64,000 bases of DNA from Pseudomonas baetica (GCF_002813455.1 NZ_PHHE01000001.1:4708001-4772000), one strand, 5' to 3'; counted from the stretch's first letter, positions 38,701-55,588 are shown. Made by a program: numbers and translations. The notes: a model not told the origin generated them from the sequence alone.

Positions 38701-39305
38701 CGTTGGGCCTGTACCTGACCGGTCACCCGATTGACGAATACGAAGGCGAGATCCGCCGTTTCGCCCGTCAGCGCATCATCGACCTGAAACCGGCCCGTGA
38801 TACGCAGACCGTGGCGGGGATGATCATCGCGCTGCGGGTGATGAAGAACAAGAAGGGCGACAAGATGGGCTTCATCACCCTCGACGACCGCTCTGGGCGG
38901 ATCGAGGCGTCGCTGTTTGCCGAAGCGTTCCATTCCGCGCAGTCGCTGTTGCAGACCGACGCGATGGTGGTGGTTGAGGGGGAGGTCAGTAACGATGACT
39001 TCTCCGGCGGCCTGCGTCTGCGGGTCAAGCGCGTGATGAGCATGGAAGATGCGCGCACCAACCTCGCCGAGAGCCTGCGTCTGAAGTTGCAGACCCAGGA
39101 TCTCAAAGGCGATCAGCTACGCTGGTTGGGTGATTTGCTCAAGCGTCATCGCGGGGCGTGCCCGATCACCATGGAGTACACCAGCCCTGATGCGAAGACC
39201 TTGCTGCAGTTTGGCGAGACCTGGCGGATCGACCCGGCGGATGCCTTGATTCAAGCCCTGCGTGACCAGTTCGGGCGAGACAACGTCTTCCTCCAATACC
39301 GTTGA
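35784..39305 (+). CDS. dnaE: DNA polymerase III alpha subunit
   Basis: A 1173-residue replicative polymerase. N-terminal PHP domain (FVHLRLHTEYSLVDG), palm and fingers with GPGRGSGAGSLVAYV and the catalytic acidic pair in PDFDVDFCMDGR, the helical fingers (YGIILYQEQVMQIAQ), a helix-hairpin-helix region with YGLGAIKGVGEG, and an OB fold near residue 1000 (VAGMIIALRVMKNKKGD). The length matches gammaproteobacterial DnaE1. The ribosome-binding site is CAGGATCACT. accA follows, as in E. coli. Confidence 0.98.
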   Translation: MPASFVHLRLHTEYSLVDGLVRIKPLVKALTAMNMPAVAVTDQNNMCSLVKFYKNTMGAGIKPICGADLWLSNKDPDAPLSRISLLVMNAKGYRNLTELISRGFIEGQRNGMIIIEREWVAEANEGLIMLSAAKEGEIGMALIGGNPAEAEALTREWMTVFPDRFYLEIQRTNRPNDEEQLHGAVALADKLGAPLVATNDVRFIKQEDFAAHETRVCIGEGRALDDPRRSKNYSDQQYLKSAEEMAELFSDIPDAIENTVEIAKRCNIEVKLGTHFLPNFPIPDGMTIDEYFRKVSFDGLEERLAVLLPKDTTEDYEAKRQVYVDRLNFELDIIIQMGFPGYFLIVMDFIQWAKNNGVPVGPGRGSGAGSLVAYVQKITDLDPLEYDLLFERFLNPERVSMPDFDVDFCMDGRDRVIDYVAEKYGRNAVSQIITFGSMAAKAVVRDVARVQGKSYGLADRLSKMIPFEVGMTLEKAYEQEEILRDFIKVDEEAAEIWEMARKLEGVVRNVGKHAGGVVIAPTKLTDFSPIYCDEAGDGLVTQFDKDDVEAAGLVKFDFLGLRTLTIIDWALKTINRDRAKVDEPPLDIAFIPLDDKPTYQLLQKAETTAVFQLESRGMKELIKKLKPDCLEDLIALVALFRPGPLQSGMVDDFINRKHGRAELAYPHSDYQYEGLKPVLAPTYGIILYQEQVMQIAQVMAGYTLGGADMLRRAMGKKKPEEMAKQRGGFIEGCATNNIDADLAGNIFDLVEKFAGYGFNKSHSAAYGLVSYQTAWLKAHYPAPFMAAVLSADMHNTDKVVTLIEEVRTMKLRLDAPDVNTSEFKFTVNDDGRIVYGLGAIKGVGEGPVEAITEARQEGPFKDLFDFCARVDLKRINKRTLDGLIRSGALDRLGPYFHDEQKAYQANIDRNRAVLLAAMEEAIKAAEQTARTHDSGHADLFGGLFVEEDADVYATHRKAKELTLKERLKGEKDTLGLYLTGHPIDEYEGEIRRFARQRIIDLKPARDTQTVAGMIIALRVMKNKKGDKMGFITLDDRSGRIEASLFAEAFHSAQSLLQTDAMVVVEGEVSNDDFSGGLRLRVKRVMSMEDARTNLAESLRLKLQTQDLKGDQLRWLGDLLKRHRGACPITMEYTSPDAKTLLQFGETWRIDPADALIQALRDQFGRDNVFLQYR

Positions 39306-39444
39306 CCGGCAAGTGCCATCATTGCACTTGTCCACAACCTGAATTTTTAATCTCGACCTCAGCGCGCCTCTCCCTTAAGGTAGGGCGCGAATAGACAACC
39401 GGCCGGCCCAAGCTCATTTGGGACACGACCCAAGACGGACGCCT

Positions 39445-40392
39445 ATGAACCCGAATTTTCTAGATTTCGAACAGCCGATCGCCGACCTGCAAGCCAAGAT
39501 CGAAGAGTTGCGCTTGGTCGGTAATGACAATTCGCTGAATATCGGCGATGAGATCTCCCGCCTGCAAGACAAGAGCAAAACGCTGACCGAAGACATCTTC
39601 GGCAAGCTGACCAGCTGGCAGATCGCACGCCTGGCGCGTCACCCGAAACGCCCGTACACCCTGGACTACATCGAACACATCTTCACCGAGTTCGACGAGC
39701 TGCACGGCGACCGTCACTTCTCCGACGACGCTGCGATCGTTGGCGGCATCGCCCGTCTGGACGACCAGCCGGTGATGATCATCGGTCACCAGAAGGGTCG
39801 CGAAGTGCGTGAGAAGGTACGTCGCAACTTCGGCATGCCGCGTCCGGAAGGCTACCGCAAGGCTTGCCGTCTGATGGAGATGGCCGAGCGTTTCAAAATG
39901 CCGATCCTGACCTTCATCGACACCCCGGGTGCTTACCCTGGCATCGACGCTGAAGAGCGTAACCAGAGCGAAGCGATCGCCTGGAACCTGCGTGTGATGT
40001 CGCGCCTGAAGACCCCGATCATCGCCACCGTAATCGGTGAAGGTGGTTCCGGCGGTGCATTGGCAATCGGTGTCTGCGATCAGTTGAACATGCTGCAGTA
40101 CTCGACCTACGCGGTGATCTCGCCGGAAGGTTGTGCTTCGATTCTGTGGAAAACCGCCGAAAAAGCACCGGATGCTGCTGAAGCGATGGGCATTACTGCC
40201 GAGCGTCTGAAAGGCCTGGGCATTGTCGACAAGGTGATTGGCGAGCCTCTGGGCGGCGCCCACCGTGATCCGGCAGCCGCTGCTGCTTCGATTCGTGCGG
40301 AGCTGAGTTCGCAACTGGCAATGCTGAAGAAGTTCGATAACGAAGCGCTGTTGAAGCGCCGTTACGATCGACTGATGAGCTACGGTCTCTAA
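39445..40392 (+). CDS. accA: Acetyl-CoA carboxylase carboxyltransferase subunit alpha
   Basis: A 315-residue subunit that, with AccD, transfers the carboxyl group from biotin to acetyl-CoA to make malonyl-CoA. It begins [19 protein letters not shown] and carries the crotonase-like core with [30 protein letters not shown] and [11 protein letters not shown] (oxyanion glycines). I chose the ATG at 39445 on similarity to known AccA N-termini; an upstream in-frame ATG at 39418 adds nine unrelated residues. Confidence 0.97.
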   Translation: MNPNFLDFEQPIADLQAKIEELRLVGNDNSLNIGDEISRLQDKSKTLTEDIFGKLTSWQIARLARHPKRPYTLDYIEHIFTEFDELHGDRHFSDDAAIVGGIARLDDQPVMIIGHQKGREVREKVRRNFGMPRPEGYRKACRLMEMAERFKMPILTFIDTPGAYPGIDAEERNQSEAIAWNLRVMSRLKTPIIATVIGEGGSGGALAIGVCDQLNMLQYSTYAVISPEGCASILWKTAEKAPDAAEAMGITAERLKGLGIVDKVIGEPLGGAHRDPAAAAASIRAELSSQLAMLKKFDNEALLKRRYDRLMSYGL

Positions 40393-40409
40393 GTCGAGCG
40401 CAATACCCA

Positions 40410-40501
40410 TGTGGGAGCGAGCCTGCTCGCGAAGAGGGGGTAACATTCAACCAATATGTTGGCTGTTACACCGCTATCGCGAGCAGGCTCGCTCCCACAT
40501 T
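40410..40501. repeat. Inverted REP pair (REPIN) between accA and tilS
   Basis: GTGGGAGCGAGCCTGCTCGCGA at 40411-40432 and its near-perfect reverse complement at about 40479-40499 flank a roughly 45-base spacer. It is the best-preserved REP pair in this window. On the transcript it would fold into a long hairpin between accA and tilS. Confidence 0.85.
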
Positions 40502-40523
40502 TGATTTGGGCAAAGAGAAAGAT

Positions 40524-41852
40524 ATGGATCGATCATCGATTGATTTGCCTGCAAGGCTTCTGCTGAGTCTTGAGCCTTGGCGCAATGCCGCTCATTGGCG
40601 CATCGCTTTCTCCGGCGGTCTCGATTCCACTGTCCTGCTGCATCTGCTCGCCCATCTTGCAAAAAAACAATCCCTTCCAGCGCTAAGTGCCATCCACATC
40701 CACCATGGCCTTCAGGCTGCGGCTGATGCGTGGCCAGAACATTGCCAGTCTGTTTGCGATGGGCTGGGGGTTCCGTTACAAGTGGAGCGGGTCAAGGTGC
40801 AACCGGGGGCGAGTCTGGAGCGGGCGGCGCGGGATGCGCGTTACGCGGTGTTCAGTTCGGTGACGCAAGTCGATGAGATTTTGCTGACAGGCCAGCATCG
40901 GGATGATCAGGCAGAAACACTTTTGTTTCGCCTGATGCGCGGTGCTGGCGTGCGCGGTCTTTCGGGGATGCCGGCGCAGCGTTCGTTAGGGCAGGGCGCT
41001 ATGGTTCGGCCGCTGCTCGATGTCAGTCGAGCAGCGCTGGAAGCCTACGCTCAAGCGCATCAATTGCGCTGGATCGAAGATCCTTCGAATCAGGATGCGC
41101 AGTTCTCGCGCAACTACCTGCGTCATCAAGTCATGCCGCTGCTCACCGGGCGCTGGCCGCAAGCACAGGCGAGCATGGCGCGCAGTGCCGCGCATCTTCG
41201 CGAAGCGCAAGGCTTGGTTGATGAGCTGGCACAAATAGACCTGGCCCAGGCCGACACTCGTCATGAATTCGAATGGCTGGGGTTGCGATCACTTGAGTTG
41301 GCGCCGCTGGCGGCGCTGTCTGCCGCGCGTCAGCGCAATGCGCTCAGCCACTGGCTCGAGCCGCTGACACGGCTGCCGGACACTGACCATTGGTCGGGTT
41401 GGTCAGATCTGTGCGACGCCGCCCACGATGCGACACCAGTCTGGCGTCTGGCCGATGGCGAGTTGCACCGTAGCGCCGGTCGTCTGTGGTGGCTCAGCGG
41501 CGACTGGCTGCACACGCCGGTGATCGGTGGCCAGTGGCAGACCCCGGCGTCATCGCTACGCTTGCCGAATAACGGGTGTGTCATGTTCAGCGGGCAGACT
41601 CCCGACGGGCCGTTGCGCATTGCCTATCGGCAGGGCGGCGAAGTGATGCATCTGGCCGATCGCGGTCATCGTGATCTCAAGCGGCTGCTCAATGAGCGCG
41701 CGGTGCCGGGGTTCGTGCGTGGCAGATTGCCGCTGCTGTTTCGCGGCGAAGAATTGCTCGCGGTAGCGAACCTGCCGGGCCTTGATGGCCACGCGCAGGG
41801 CGAGTGGAAATTGCATTGGCAGCCAACAGACGAAGATCAAGGTTTGAGATGA
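40524..41852 (+). CDS. tilS: tRNA(Ile)-lysidine synthase
   Basis: A 442-residue enzyme that converts C34 of tRNA-Ile(CAU) to lysidine using ATP and lysine, switching AUG decoding to AUA. The PP-loop SGGLDSTVLLHLL lies near residue 30, with HIHHGLQAAADAW and the RHDDQAETLLFRLMRGAG-type motif (HRDDQAETLLFR here) downstream. The C-terminal domain carries KRLLNERAVPGFVRGRLPLL. I chose the ATG at 40524, since AAAGAGAAAG precedes it. Transcription from accA would cross the REP pair. Confidence 0.94.
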   Translation: MDRSSIDLPARLLLSLEPWRNAAHWRIAFSGGLDSTVLLHLLAHLAKKQSLPALSAIHIHHGLQAAADAWPEHCQSVCDGLGVPLQVERVKVQPGASLERAARDARYAVFSSVTQVDEILLTGQHRDDQAETLLFRLMRGAGVRGLSGMPAQRSLGQGAMVRPLLDVSRAALEAYAQAHQLRWIEDPSNQDAQFSRNYLRHQVMPLLTGRWPQAQASMARSAAHLREAQGLVDELAQIDLAQADTRHEFEWLGLRSLELAPLAALSAARQRNALSHWLEPLTRLPDTDHWSGWSDLCDAAHDATPVWRLADGELHRSAGRLWWLSGDWLHTPVIGGQWQTPASSLRLPNNGCVMFSGQTPDGPLRIAYRQGGEVMHLADRGHRDLKRLLNERAVPGFVRGRLPLLFRGEELLAVANLPGLDGHAQGEWKLHWQPTDEDQGLR

Positions 41853-44609
<2,757 letters not shown>

Positions 44610-44627
44610 ACCTCAATTCTCCGGTAA

Positions 44628-46055
<1,428 letters not shown>

Positions 46056-46133
46056 GTAAATGGTAAAAAGACACCGGATTGTGTCGGAAAAGTCGTGACA
46101 GCGATGGATTTGCCACTAATCTGATGCCTTAAC

Positions 46134-46165
46134 AGCACAAGCCTGGATCTTCCAGGCTTCGTGCT
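46134..46165 (+). terminator. Strong hairpin between eno and ftsB
   Basis: AGCAC-A-AGCCTGG / CCAGGCT-TC-GTGCT, a 12-bp stem with one small internal bulge and an ATCTT loop, about 80 bp after eno. It lacks an immediate U-tract; a run of T lies 30 bases later. It could be a terminator, or an mRNA 3' stabiliser. Confidence 0.45.
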
Positions 46166-46222
46166 ATCAGACGTTTCATGTTTTGGCGTGGCTGTCTTTT
46201 TTCACTGGATACCTGATATTCG

Positions 46223-46501
46223 ATGCGCAGTCCTTACTGGTTGTTTCTCGTTTTGCTCTTGCTGCTGGCCGGTCTGCAATACCGCCTGTGGGTGGGCAAT
46301 GGCAGTCTGGCGCAAGTCGCCGAGCTGAATCAGCAGATTGCTGAGCAACATGCCGAGAACGAGGGCCTGCTGGAGCGCAACCGGGTGATGGACGCTGAAG
46401 TCAGCGAACTGAAGAAAGGCATGGAGACCGTTGAAGAGCGGGCTCGTCATGAGTTGGGCATGGTCAAGGACGGTGAAACCCTTTACCAGTTGGCCCAATG
46501 A
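46223..46501 (+). CDS. ftsB: Cell-division protein FtsB
   Basis: A 92-residue bitopic inner-membrane divisome protein that complexes with FtsL and FtsQ. A single N-terminal transmembrane helix (residues 4-20, YWLFLVLLLLLAGLQYRLW) is followed by a coiled coil (LNQQIAEQHAENEGLLERNR) and the conserved ERARHELGMVKDGE near the C-terminus. It overlaps ispD by 4 bp. Confidence 0.94.
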   Translation: MRSPYWLFLVLLLLLAGLQYRLWVGNGSLAQVAELNQQIAEQHAENEGLLERNRVMDAEVSELKKGMETVEERARHELGMVKDGETLYQLAQ

Positions 46502-47205
46502 TCAATTCCCTGCCGGCCTTCTGGGCCGTGATTCCTGCTGCGGGCGTCGGTGCCCGTATGGCCGCGGACCGTCCCAAGCAATACCTGCAACTGGGCGGGC
46601 GCACAATTCTTGAACACAGCCTCGGCTGTTTCCTCGATCACCCAAGCCTGAAAGGGTTGGTGGTCAGTCTTGCGGTTGATGATCCTTATTGGCCGAACCT
46701 GGCATGCGCCACTGATTCGCGTATTCAGCGGGTCGAGGGCGGCGCCGAGCGTTCGGGGTCGGTGCTCAACGCTTTGCTGCATTTGCATGCGCAGGGTGCT
46801 GATGACGAAGATTGGGTGCTGGTGCACGATGCGGCACGGCCGAACCTGAGTCGCGATGATCTCGACAAGTTGCTTGATGAGCTGGCGGATGATCCGGTCG
46901 GCGGCTTGCTTGCCGTCCCTGCGCGCGACACGCTGAAACGGGTCGACAAAAACGGTCGCGTGGTCGAGACCGTGGATCGCAGTGTGATCTGGCAGGCCTA
47001 TACGCCGCAGATGTTCCGCCTCGGTGCATTGCATCGGGCGTTGGCGGACAGTCTGGTGGCGGATGCTGTGATCACCGATGAAGGCTCGGCGATGGAATGG
47101 GCGGGGCTGAAACCGCGACTGATCGAAGGGCGCGCGGATAACCTCAAGGTTACGCGGCCAGAAGACCTGGAGTGGTTGCGGCAGCGTTGGGCTAATCGCC
47201 GCTGA
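46498..47205 (+). CDS. ispD: 2-C-methyl-D-erythritol 4-phosphate cytidylyltransferase
   Basis: A 235-residue MEP-pathway enzyme forming CDP-methylerythritol. N-terminal AVIPAAGVGARMAADRPKQYL carries the nucleotide-binding Gly-rich loop and Arg/Lys; VLVHDAARPNLS and TDEGSAMEWAG are also typical. The start ATG overlaps the ftsB stop (ATGA). In most gammaproteobacteria ispF follows directly, but here a LysR-frmA-fghA segment lies between them. Confidence 0.96.
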   Translation: MINSLPAFWAVIPAAGVGARMAADRPKQYLQLGGRTILEHSLGCFLDHPSLKGLVVSLAVDDPYWPNLACATDSRIQRVEGGAERSGSVLNALLHLHAQGADDEDWVLVHDAARPNLSRDDLDKLLDELADDPVGGLLAVPARDTLKRVDKNGRVVETVDRSVIWQAYTPQMFRLGALHRALADSLVADAVITDEGSAMEWAGLKPRLIEGRADNLKVTRPEDLEWLRQRWANRR

Positions 47206-47228
47206 GTGTTGTGGCGCTTTTCAGATTG

Positions 47229-47316
47229 CCTTCGCGAGCAAGCCCGTTCCCGCATTTGACCGTGTTCGACAAGTAACTGCGATCATAGGTGGGAGCGGGC
47301 TTGCTCGCGAAAGCGA
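47229..47316. repeat. Inverted REP pair between ispD and the LysR gene
   Basis: TTCGCGAGCAAGCCCGTTCCC (about 47231-47251) and, inverted, GGGAGCGGGCTTGCTCGCGA (47291-47310) flank a spacer of about 40 bases. It occupies the gap between the two convergent genes, a typical REPIN site. Confidence 0.8.
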
Positions 47317-47336
47317 TGGCCCAGGCAACCTATCAC

Positions 47337-49462
<2,126 letters not shown>

Positions 49463-49527
49463 TCAATCGCGACGCCATGGCTGCAAGTCTTGAAGGCTTG
49501 CAGTTCTGGTCGCGTAGGAGTCTTTAC

Positions 49528-50373
49528 ATGAGTCTGGAAAACATCTCCTGTCAGAAAAGTTTCGGCGGTTGGCACAAGCGTTATCGCCACCGCTCTGACG
49601 TGCTCGGCTGCGACATGGTGTTCGCCGTGTATCTGCCGCCACAGGCGGAGCAGGGCGGCAAGCTGCCGGTGCTGTACTGGCTGTCGGGTCTGACCTGCAC
49701 CGATGAAAACTTCATGCAGAAGGCTGGCGCGATGCGCATGGCCGCCGAACTGGGCTTGATCATCGTGGCGCCGGACACCAGCCCGCGTGGTCCTGATGTG
49801 CCAGGTGATCCGGACGGGGCGTGGGATTTTGGCCTCGGTGCCGGGTTTTATCTGAATGCCACGCAGGAACCCTGGTCGCGGCACTATCGGATGCATGACT
49901 ATGTCGTGCAGGAATTGCCTTCACTGGTTGAAGCGCATTTCCCGGCCTCCGATAAGCGCAGCATCAGCGGTCACTCCATGGGCGGTCACGGTGCGCTGGT
50001 CTGTGCGCTGCGCAATCCGGGGCGTTACCAGTCGGTGTCGGCGTTTTCGCCGATCAACAATCCGATGGATTGCCCGTGGGGCCAAAAGGCTTTTTCCCGT
50101 TACTTGGGCGAAGACCGTTCGAAGTGGCGTGAATGGGATGCCTGCGCGCTGATCGCCGAGGCTGATGAAAAACTGCCGCTGCTGGTCGATCAGGGTGATC
50201 GCGACGACTTCCTTGCCACCCAGCTCAAGCCCGAAGCCTTGCAACAAGCGGCAAAACAAGCGGGCCATCCGCTGACGCTGCGCCTGCAACCGGGCTACGA
50301 CCACAGCTATTTCTTCATCTCAAGCTTCATAGACGACCACTTGCAGCATCACGCACGCGCCCTTCGGGCCTAA
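49528..50373 (+). CDS. fghA: S-formylglutathione hydrolase
   Basis: A 281-residue esterase D family hydrolase releasing formate and glutathione from the FrmA product. The nucleophile is Ser150 in [11 protein letters not shown], with [19 protein letters not shown] near residue 50 and the His in [16 protein letters not shown] near the end; the Asp is in DQGDRDDFL. The ATG at 49528 has TAGGAGTCTTTAC. The stop codon is followed by the terminator that abuts ispF. Confidence 0.95.
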   Translation: MSLENISCQKSFGGWHKRYRHRSDVLGCDMVFAVYLPPQAEQGGKLPVLYWLSGLTCTDENFMQKAGAMRMAAELGLIIVAPDTSPRGPDVPGDPDGAWDFGLGAGFYLNATQEPWSRHYRMHDYVVQELPSLVEAHFPASDKRSISGHSMGGHGALVCALRNPGRYQSVSAFSPINNPMDCPWGQKAFSRYLGEDRSKWREWDACALIAEADEKLPLLVDQGDRDDFLATQLKPEALQQAAKQAGHPLTLRLQPGYDHSYFFISSFIDDHLQHHARALRA

Positions 50374-50387
50374 TGCAGGTAGAATCA

Positions 50388-50417
50388 CGCCCTGACAAAA
50401 ATCGGGGCGTTTTTTTT
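50388..50417 (+). terminator. Intrinsic terminator directly abutting the ispF start codon
   Basis: CGCCCTGA-CAAAAA-TCGGGGCG, an 8-bp stem with one G-U pair, is followed by eight T residues at 50410-50417. The ispF ATG starts at the next base. It looks like a bona fide terminator for frmA-fghA and also occupies the ribosome-binding region of ispF. Confidence 0.75.
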
Positions 50418-50891
50418 ATGCGTATTGGCCACGGCTATGATGTGCACCGTTTCGCTGAAGGCGATTTCATTACTCTGGGCGGCGTGCGAATTGCACACAG
50501 CTTCGGGCTGCTCGCTCATTCCGACGGTGACGTCCTGCTGCACGCCTTGAGCGATGCCTTGCTCGGCGCCGCTGCGTTGGGTGATATCGGCAAACACTTT
50601 CCGGACACCGACCCGCAATTCAAGGGGGCCGACAGTCGTGCCTTGTTGCGCCATGTGGTCGCACTGATCCACACCAAAGGCTGGAAAGTCGGCAACGTCG
50701 ATAACACCATCGTCGCCCAGGCGCCGAAAATGGCCCCGCATATCGAATCGATGCGCGCACTGATCGCCGCGGATCTTCAAGTTGAGTTGGATCAAGTGAA
50801 CGTGAAAGCTACCACCACTGAAAAGCTTGGCTTTGTCGGTCGCGAAGAGGGCATCGCCGTACACTCCGTTGCCTTGTTGCTGCGCGCATGA
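50418..50891 (+). CDS. ispF: 2-C-methyl-D-erythritol 2,4-cyclodiphosphate synthase
   Basis: A 157-residue trimeric zinc enzyme of the MEP pathway. It begins [17 protein letters not shown], with the zinc ligands in YDVHRF, and has [18 protein letters not shown] and [10 protein letters not shown]. There is no normal ribosome-binding site: the ATG follows directly on the U-tract of a terminator hairpin. An in-frame ATG at 50373 would extend it 15 residues over that hairpin but is not conserved in the family. It overlaps truD by ATGA. Confidence 0.95.
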   Translation: MRIGHGYDVHRFAEGDFITLGGVRIAHSFGLLAHSDGDVLLHALSDALLGAAALGDIGKHFPDTDPQFKGADSRALLRHVVALIHTKGWKVGNVDNTIVAQAPKMAPHIESMRALIAADLQVELDQVNVKATTTEKLGFVGREEGIAVHSVALLLRA

Positions 50892-51933
50892 ATGAACTGC
50901 AACTGCTCGGCCCGCGGGCCTATGGCGACCCCCTCGGCACCGCAGTACTGAAAGCCATCGCTGAAGATTTTCAGGTCGATGAAGTCCTTGATATTCCGTT
51001 CAGCGGCGATGGCGAACATCTGTGGATCTGGGTGGAAAAACGCGGCCTCAATACTGAAGAAGCTGCGCGGCGCATCGCCAAGGCTGCCGGGGTGCCATTG
51101 CGTACGGTCAGTTACGCCGGTCTGAAGGATCGTCAGGCGCTGACGCGTCAGTGGTTCAGCGTGCAACTGCCGGGCAAGGCTGACCCGGATCTGTCCGCGG
51201 CGGAAAACGACACGCTGAAAATTCTCAAGACCACTCGCCATAAACGTAAGCTGCAACGCGGCGCGCATTCGGCGAATGGTTTCACTCTGCGCCTGACACA
51301 GTTCAATGGCGACAAGGCTGCGCTCGAAGCGCGTTTGCAATTGGTCGCCAAACAAGGCATTCCCAATTATTTCGGCGCCCAGCGTTTCGGCCATGACGGT
51401 GGCAACGTCGTTGATGCTCGCTCGTGGGCGGCGCGCAAGGCCTTGCCGGAACAGCGCAATGTGCGTTCGCGTCTGTTGTCGACGGCACGCAGCTTTCTGT
51501 TCAATCAGGTGCTGGCGGCACGGGTGACCGATGGCACCTGGCAAACAGCACAGGTCGGCGATCTGCTGGCATTCACCGATAGCCGCAGCTTTTTCCCGGC
51601 CGGTGAAGCCGAGTGCAGCGATCCACGCCTGGCGATTCTCGATCTGCATCCGACCGGCCCGCAATGGGGCGAAGGTGACTCCCCGGCCGCTGGCGCTGTC
51701 CATGATCTGGAGCAGGGGATCGCCGCCCGTGAAGCGGATCTGCGTGATTGGTTGATTCACGCCGGCATGAGCCACGAACGTCGCATCCTGCGGCTGCCCA
51801 TTGGCGGGTTGACGTGGCATTATCCCCAGCCTGACATTCTGCAACTGGAATTCGTCCTCCCGGCCGGATGCTTCGCCACCGTATTGGTGCGCGAACTCGT
51901 TGATCTGGTGCCGGTGGGGCAGACGGACAGCCC

Positions 51934-51946
<13 letters not shown>
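50888..51946 (+). CDS. truD: tRNA pseudouridine(13) synthase
   Basis: A 352-residue TruD-family enzyme making pseudouridine 13 in tRNA-Glu and others. Catalytic Asp81 in [14 protein letters not shown], with the TruD motifs NYFGAQRFG and RSFLFNQVL. The C-terminal [21 protein letters not shown] is typical. The start overlaps ispF by 4 bases and the end overlaps surE by 13 bp. The gene order ispF-truD-surE-pcm-nlpD-rpoS matches E. coli. Confidence 0.95.
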
Positions 51947-53360
<1,414 letters not shown>

Positions 53361-53510
53361 GCATTTGTTTGGCGGCGCTGAATTCCTTTCAACAGCTTGG
53401 GTCTTACACCGGCAGCAAGGAATTAAACGCAGCAGATTGACAACTTGCAAACGTGTGCGCGGAACGAATTCGCTTCATTAAGGGTAAAGCCGGTTCGGCC
53501 CGTTATACTT

Positions 53511-53516
53511 GCAACA
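53511..53516 (+). promoter_or_regulatory. Candidate promoter -10 ahead of nlpD
   Basis: A TTATACT sequence at about 53510-53516 lies some 60 bp before the nlpD start, in a 212-bp gap with no other gene. The -35 hexamer is not clear. A further TTGACA occurs near 53436. This is offered only as a weak candidate. Confidence 0.3.
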
Positions 53517-53572
53517 CCGTATGCCGACATCCGGCATGCCATATTTTTCAGCCACCACAAAGGGAGCGGCGG

Positions 53573-54451
53573 GTGAGTCTCACAGTCATTGCGCAGCGTA
53601 TGGGTAACACGAGCTTTCAGCGCCTGGTGACTGGCCTCGTCTTGAGCACCTTGCTGGTCGGTTGCTCCAGCACCAAATCGAGCAACGTCAGGGTGGTCGA
53701 TCGCAATGCGGTCGCGCAACGTCCTACAGTTACGACCGGACAGTACGTAGTCCGTCCGGGCGATACGATGTTTTCCATCGCGTTTCGCTACGGCTGGGAC
53801 TACAAAGCCCTCGCGGCCAGGAACAATATTCCTACGCCATATACGATCCATCCGGGTCAGACAATTCGCTTCGATGGCCGTACCGGTTCAACGCCAACGG
53901 CGGTGGTGAGCAACAGCAGTTCCTCACCGTCCTCGTCGAGTAAAACCACAGTAATCCGGCGCCAGGCGAATGGCACGACGACCACCACTGTGACGGGCTC
54001 CGGGGCCGGTTCTGCGACAGCGGTACCGTCCGTCGCCAGCAAATCCGCACCCGCATCACTGCCGCCGGCAGGCCCGGCCCCGACGGGCTGGGGATGGCCA
54101 TCTAATGGCATTCTCATTGGAAAATTCTCTTCAAACGGTAGTTTGAATAAAGGAATTGATATCGCCGGAGATTTGGGACAGCCTGTTTTAGCTGCGTCTG
54201 ATGGGACGGTGGTATACGCCGGGAGTGGCTTAAGGGGCTACGGCGAATTAGTCATCATCAAACACAGCGAAACCTACGTAAGTGCTTACGGTCACAACCG
54301 TCGGCTGTTGGTTCGGGAGGGACAGCAGGTCAAGGTCGGACAGACAATTGCCGAAATGGGGTCAACGGGTACAGACCGGGTGAAACTGCATTTTGAGATT
54401 CGCCGACAAGGTAAACCTGTAGATCCGCTGCAGTTCCTGCCAAGACGTTGA
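53573..54451 (+). CDS. nlpD: Murein hydrolase activator NlpD (LysM and degenerate M23 lipoprotein)
   Basis: A 292-residue lipoprotein regulating amidase activity at the septum. A signal sequence ends in a lipobox LLVGC (Cys about residue 27). A LysM domain (YVVRPGDTMFSIAFRYGWDY) binds peptidoglycan, then a Ser/Thr-rich linker, then a LytM/M23 domain. In that domain NKGIDIAG replaces the metal-binding His and LHFEIR lacks the first His of HxH, so it is catalytically dead and acts as an activator, as in E. coli NlpD. I chose the GTG at 53573 (AAGGGAGCGGCGG upstream). The rpoS promoter usually lies within this gene. Confidence 0.9.
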   Translation: MSLTVIAQRMGNTSFQRLVTGLVLSTLLVGCSSTKSSNVRVVDRNAVAQRPTVTTGQYVVRPGDTMFSIAFRYGWDYKALAARNNIPTPYTIHPGQTIRFDGRTGSTPTAVVSNSSSSPSSSSKTTVIRRQANGTTTTTVTGSGAGSATAVPSVASKSAPASLPPAGPAPTGWGWPSNGILIGKFSSNGSLNKGIDIAGDLGQPVLAASDGTVVYAGSGLRGYGELVIIKHSETYVSAYGHNRRLLVREGQQVKVGQTIAEMGSTGTDRVKLHFEIRRQGKPVDPLQFLPRR

Positions 54452-54557
54452 TTTGTAAGCCAGCCTGTTCCGTCGCGTAGAGGGGACAGGCTCCAGCGCT
54501 GCCAAGGATAGAGGCGTCGCTTGAGCTTGGGGTCGGACTCACCAAAGGACTATAACA

Positions 54558-55568
54558 ATGGCTCTCAGTAAAGAAGTGCCGGAGTTTGACATCGACGATG
54601 AGGTTCTCCTTACGGAGGCCGGCATCGATTCGGAATCTTCGATGTCGAATGATGAAGGGGCTGCTCCACCTTCCGTTCGTTCCAAATCCAAACACTCCGC
54701 TTCACTTAAACAACATAAGTACATCGATTACACGCGGGCACTTGATGCCACGCAGTTGTATCTCAACGAAATCGGCTTTTCCCCACTGCTCTCTCCGGAG
54801 GAAGAAGTTCATTTTGCGCGCTTGTCGCAAAGTGGCGATCCTGCCGGGCGCAAGCGCATGATTGAAAGTAACCTGCGGCTGGTGGTCAAAATCGCCCGGC
54901 GTTACGTCAATCGGGGGCTGTCGTTGCTGGATCTGATCGAAGAGGGCAACCTCGGCTTGATCCGCGCAGTGGAAAAGTTCGATCCCGAGCGCGGCTTTCG
55001 CTTCTCGACTTACGCGACCTGGTGGATTCGTCAGACCATCGAGCGCGCAATCATGAATCAAACCCGGACCATCCGGTTGCCGATTCATGTGGTCAAGGAA
55101 CTCAACGTGTACCTGCGGGCTGCACGGGAGCTGACCCAAAAGCTCGACCACGAACCTTCACCCGAAGAAATCGCCAACCTGCTGGAAAAGCCGGTTGGCG
55201 AGGTCAAGCGCATGCTCGGCCTGAACGAGCGGGTTTCTTCGGTCGACGTCTCGCTGGGTCCGGATTCGGATAAAACCCTGCTGGACACCCTTACTGATGA
55301 TCGTCCGACAGATCCATGCGAACTGCTGCAGGATGACGACCTGTCACAGAGCATCGATCAATGGCTGTCGGAGCTGACCGACAAGCAGCGTGAGGTGGTG
55401 ATTCGCCGCTTCGGCCTGCGCGGCCACGAGAGCAGCACGCTGGAAGATGTTGGCCTGGAGATCGGCCTGACCCGCGAACGGGTGAGACAGATCCAGGTGG
55501 AAGGCCTCAAGCGCCTGCGGGAAATTCTCGAGAAGAATGGCCTGTCGAGCGAGTCGCTGTTCCAGTAA
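54558..55568 (+). CDS. rpoS: RNA polymerase sigma factor RpoS (sigma-38)
   Basis: A 336-residue stationary-phase and stress sigma factor. Region 1.2 begins near [17 protein letters not shown], region 2 carries [28 protein letters not shown] (recognised by [18 protein letters not shown]), region 3 is 165-240, and region 4 helix-turn-helix reads [19 protein letters not shown]. The frame is intact. The ribosome-binding site is AAAGGAC. The 3' flank is altered: an IS4-family element sits in its terminator 31 bp past the stop. Confidence 0.98.
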   Translation: MALSKEVPEFDIDDEVLLTEAGIDSESSMSNDEGAAPPSVRSKSKHSASLKQHKYIDYTRALDATQLYLNEIGFSPLLSPEEEVHFARLSQSGDPAGRKRMIESNLRLVVKIARRYVNRGLSLLDLIEEGNLGLIRAVEKFDPERGFRFSTYATWWIRQTIERAIMNQTRTIRLPIHVVKELNVYLRAARELTQKLDHEPSPEEIANLLEKPVGEVKRMLGLNERVSSVDVSLGPDSDKTLLDTLTDDRPTDPCELLQDDDLSQSIDQWLSELTDKQREVVIRRFGLRGHESSTLEDVGLEIGLTRERVRQIQVEGLKRLREILEKNGLSSESLFQ

Positions 55569-55588
55569 GCGCCTCAAACGACCGCCCG

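Noticed and set aside
35805..38933. A 1042-residue open frame on the minus strand under dnaE
   Set aside because: It is an antisense frame in high-GC, codon-biased DNA. It has a low-complexity His/Gln/Val/Asp composition and no recognisable domain. The sense frame is an intact dnaE.
53453..53572. An extended N-terminus for nlpD from 53453
   Set aside because: The extra 40 residues are Cys/Arg-rich and would place the lipobox far from the N-terminus. The GTG at 53573 gives a normal signal sequence and has a good ribosome-binding site.
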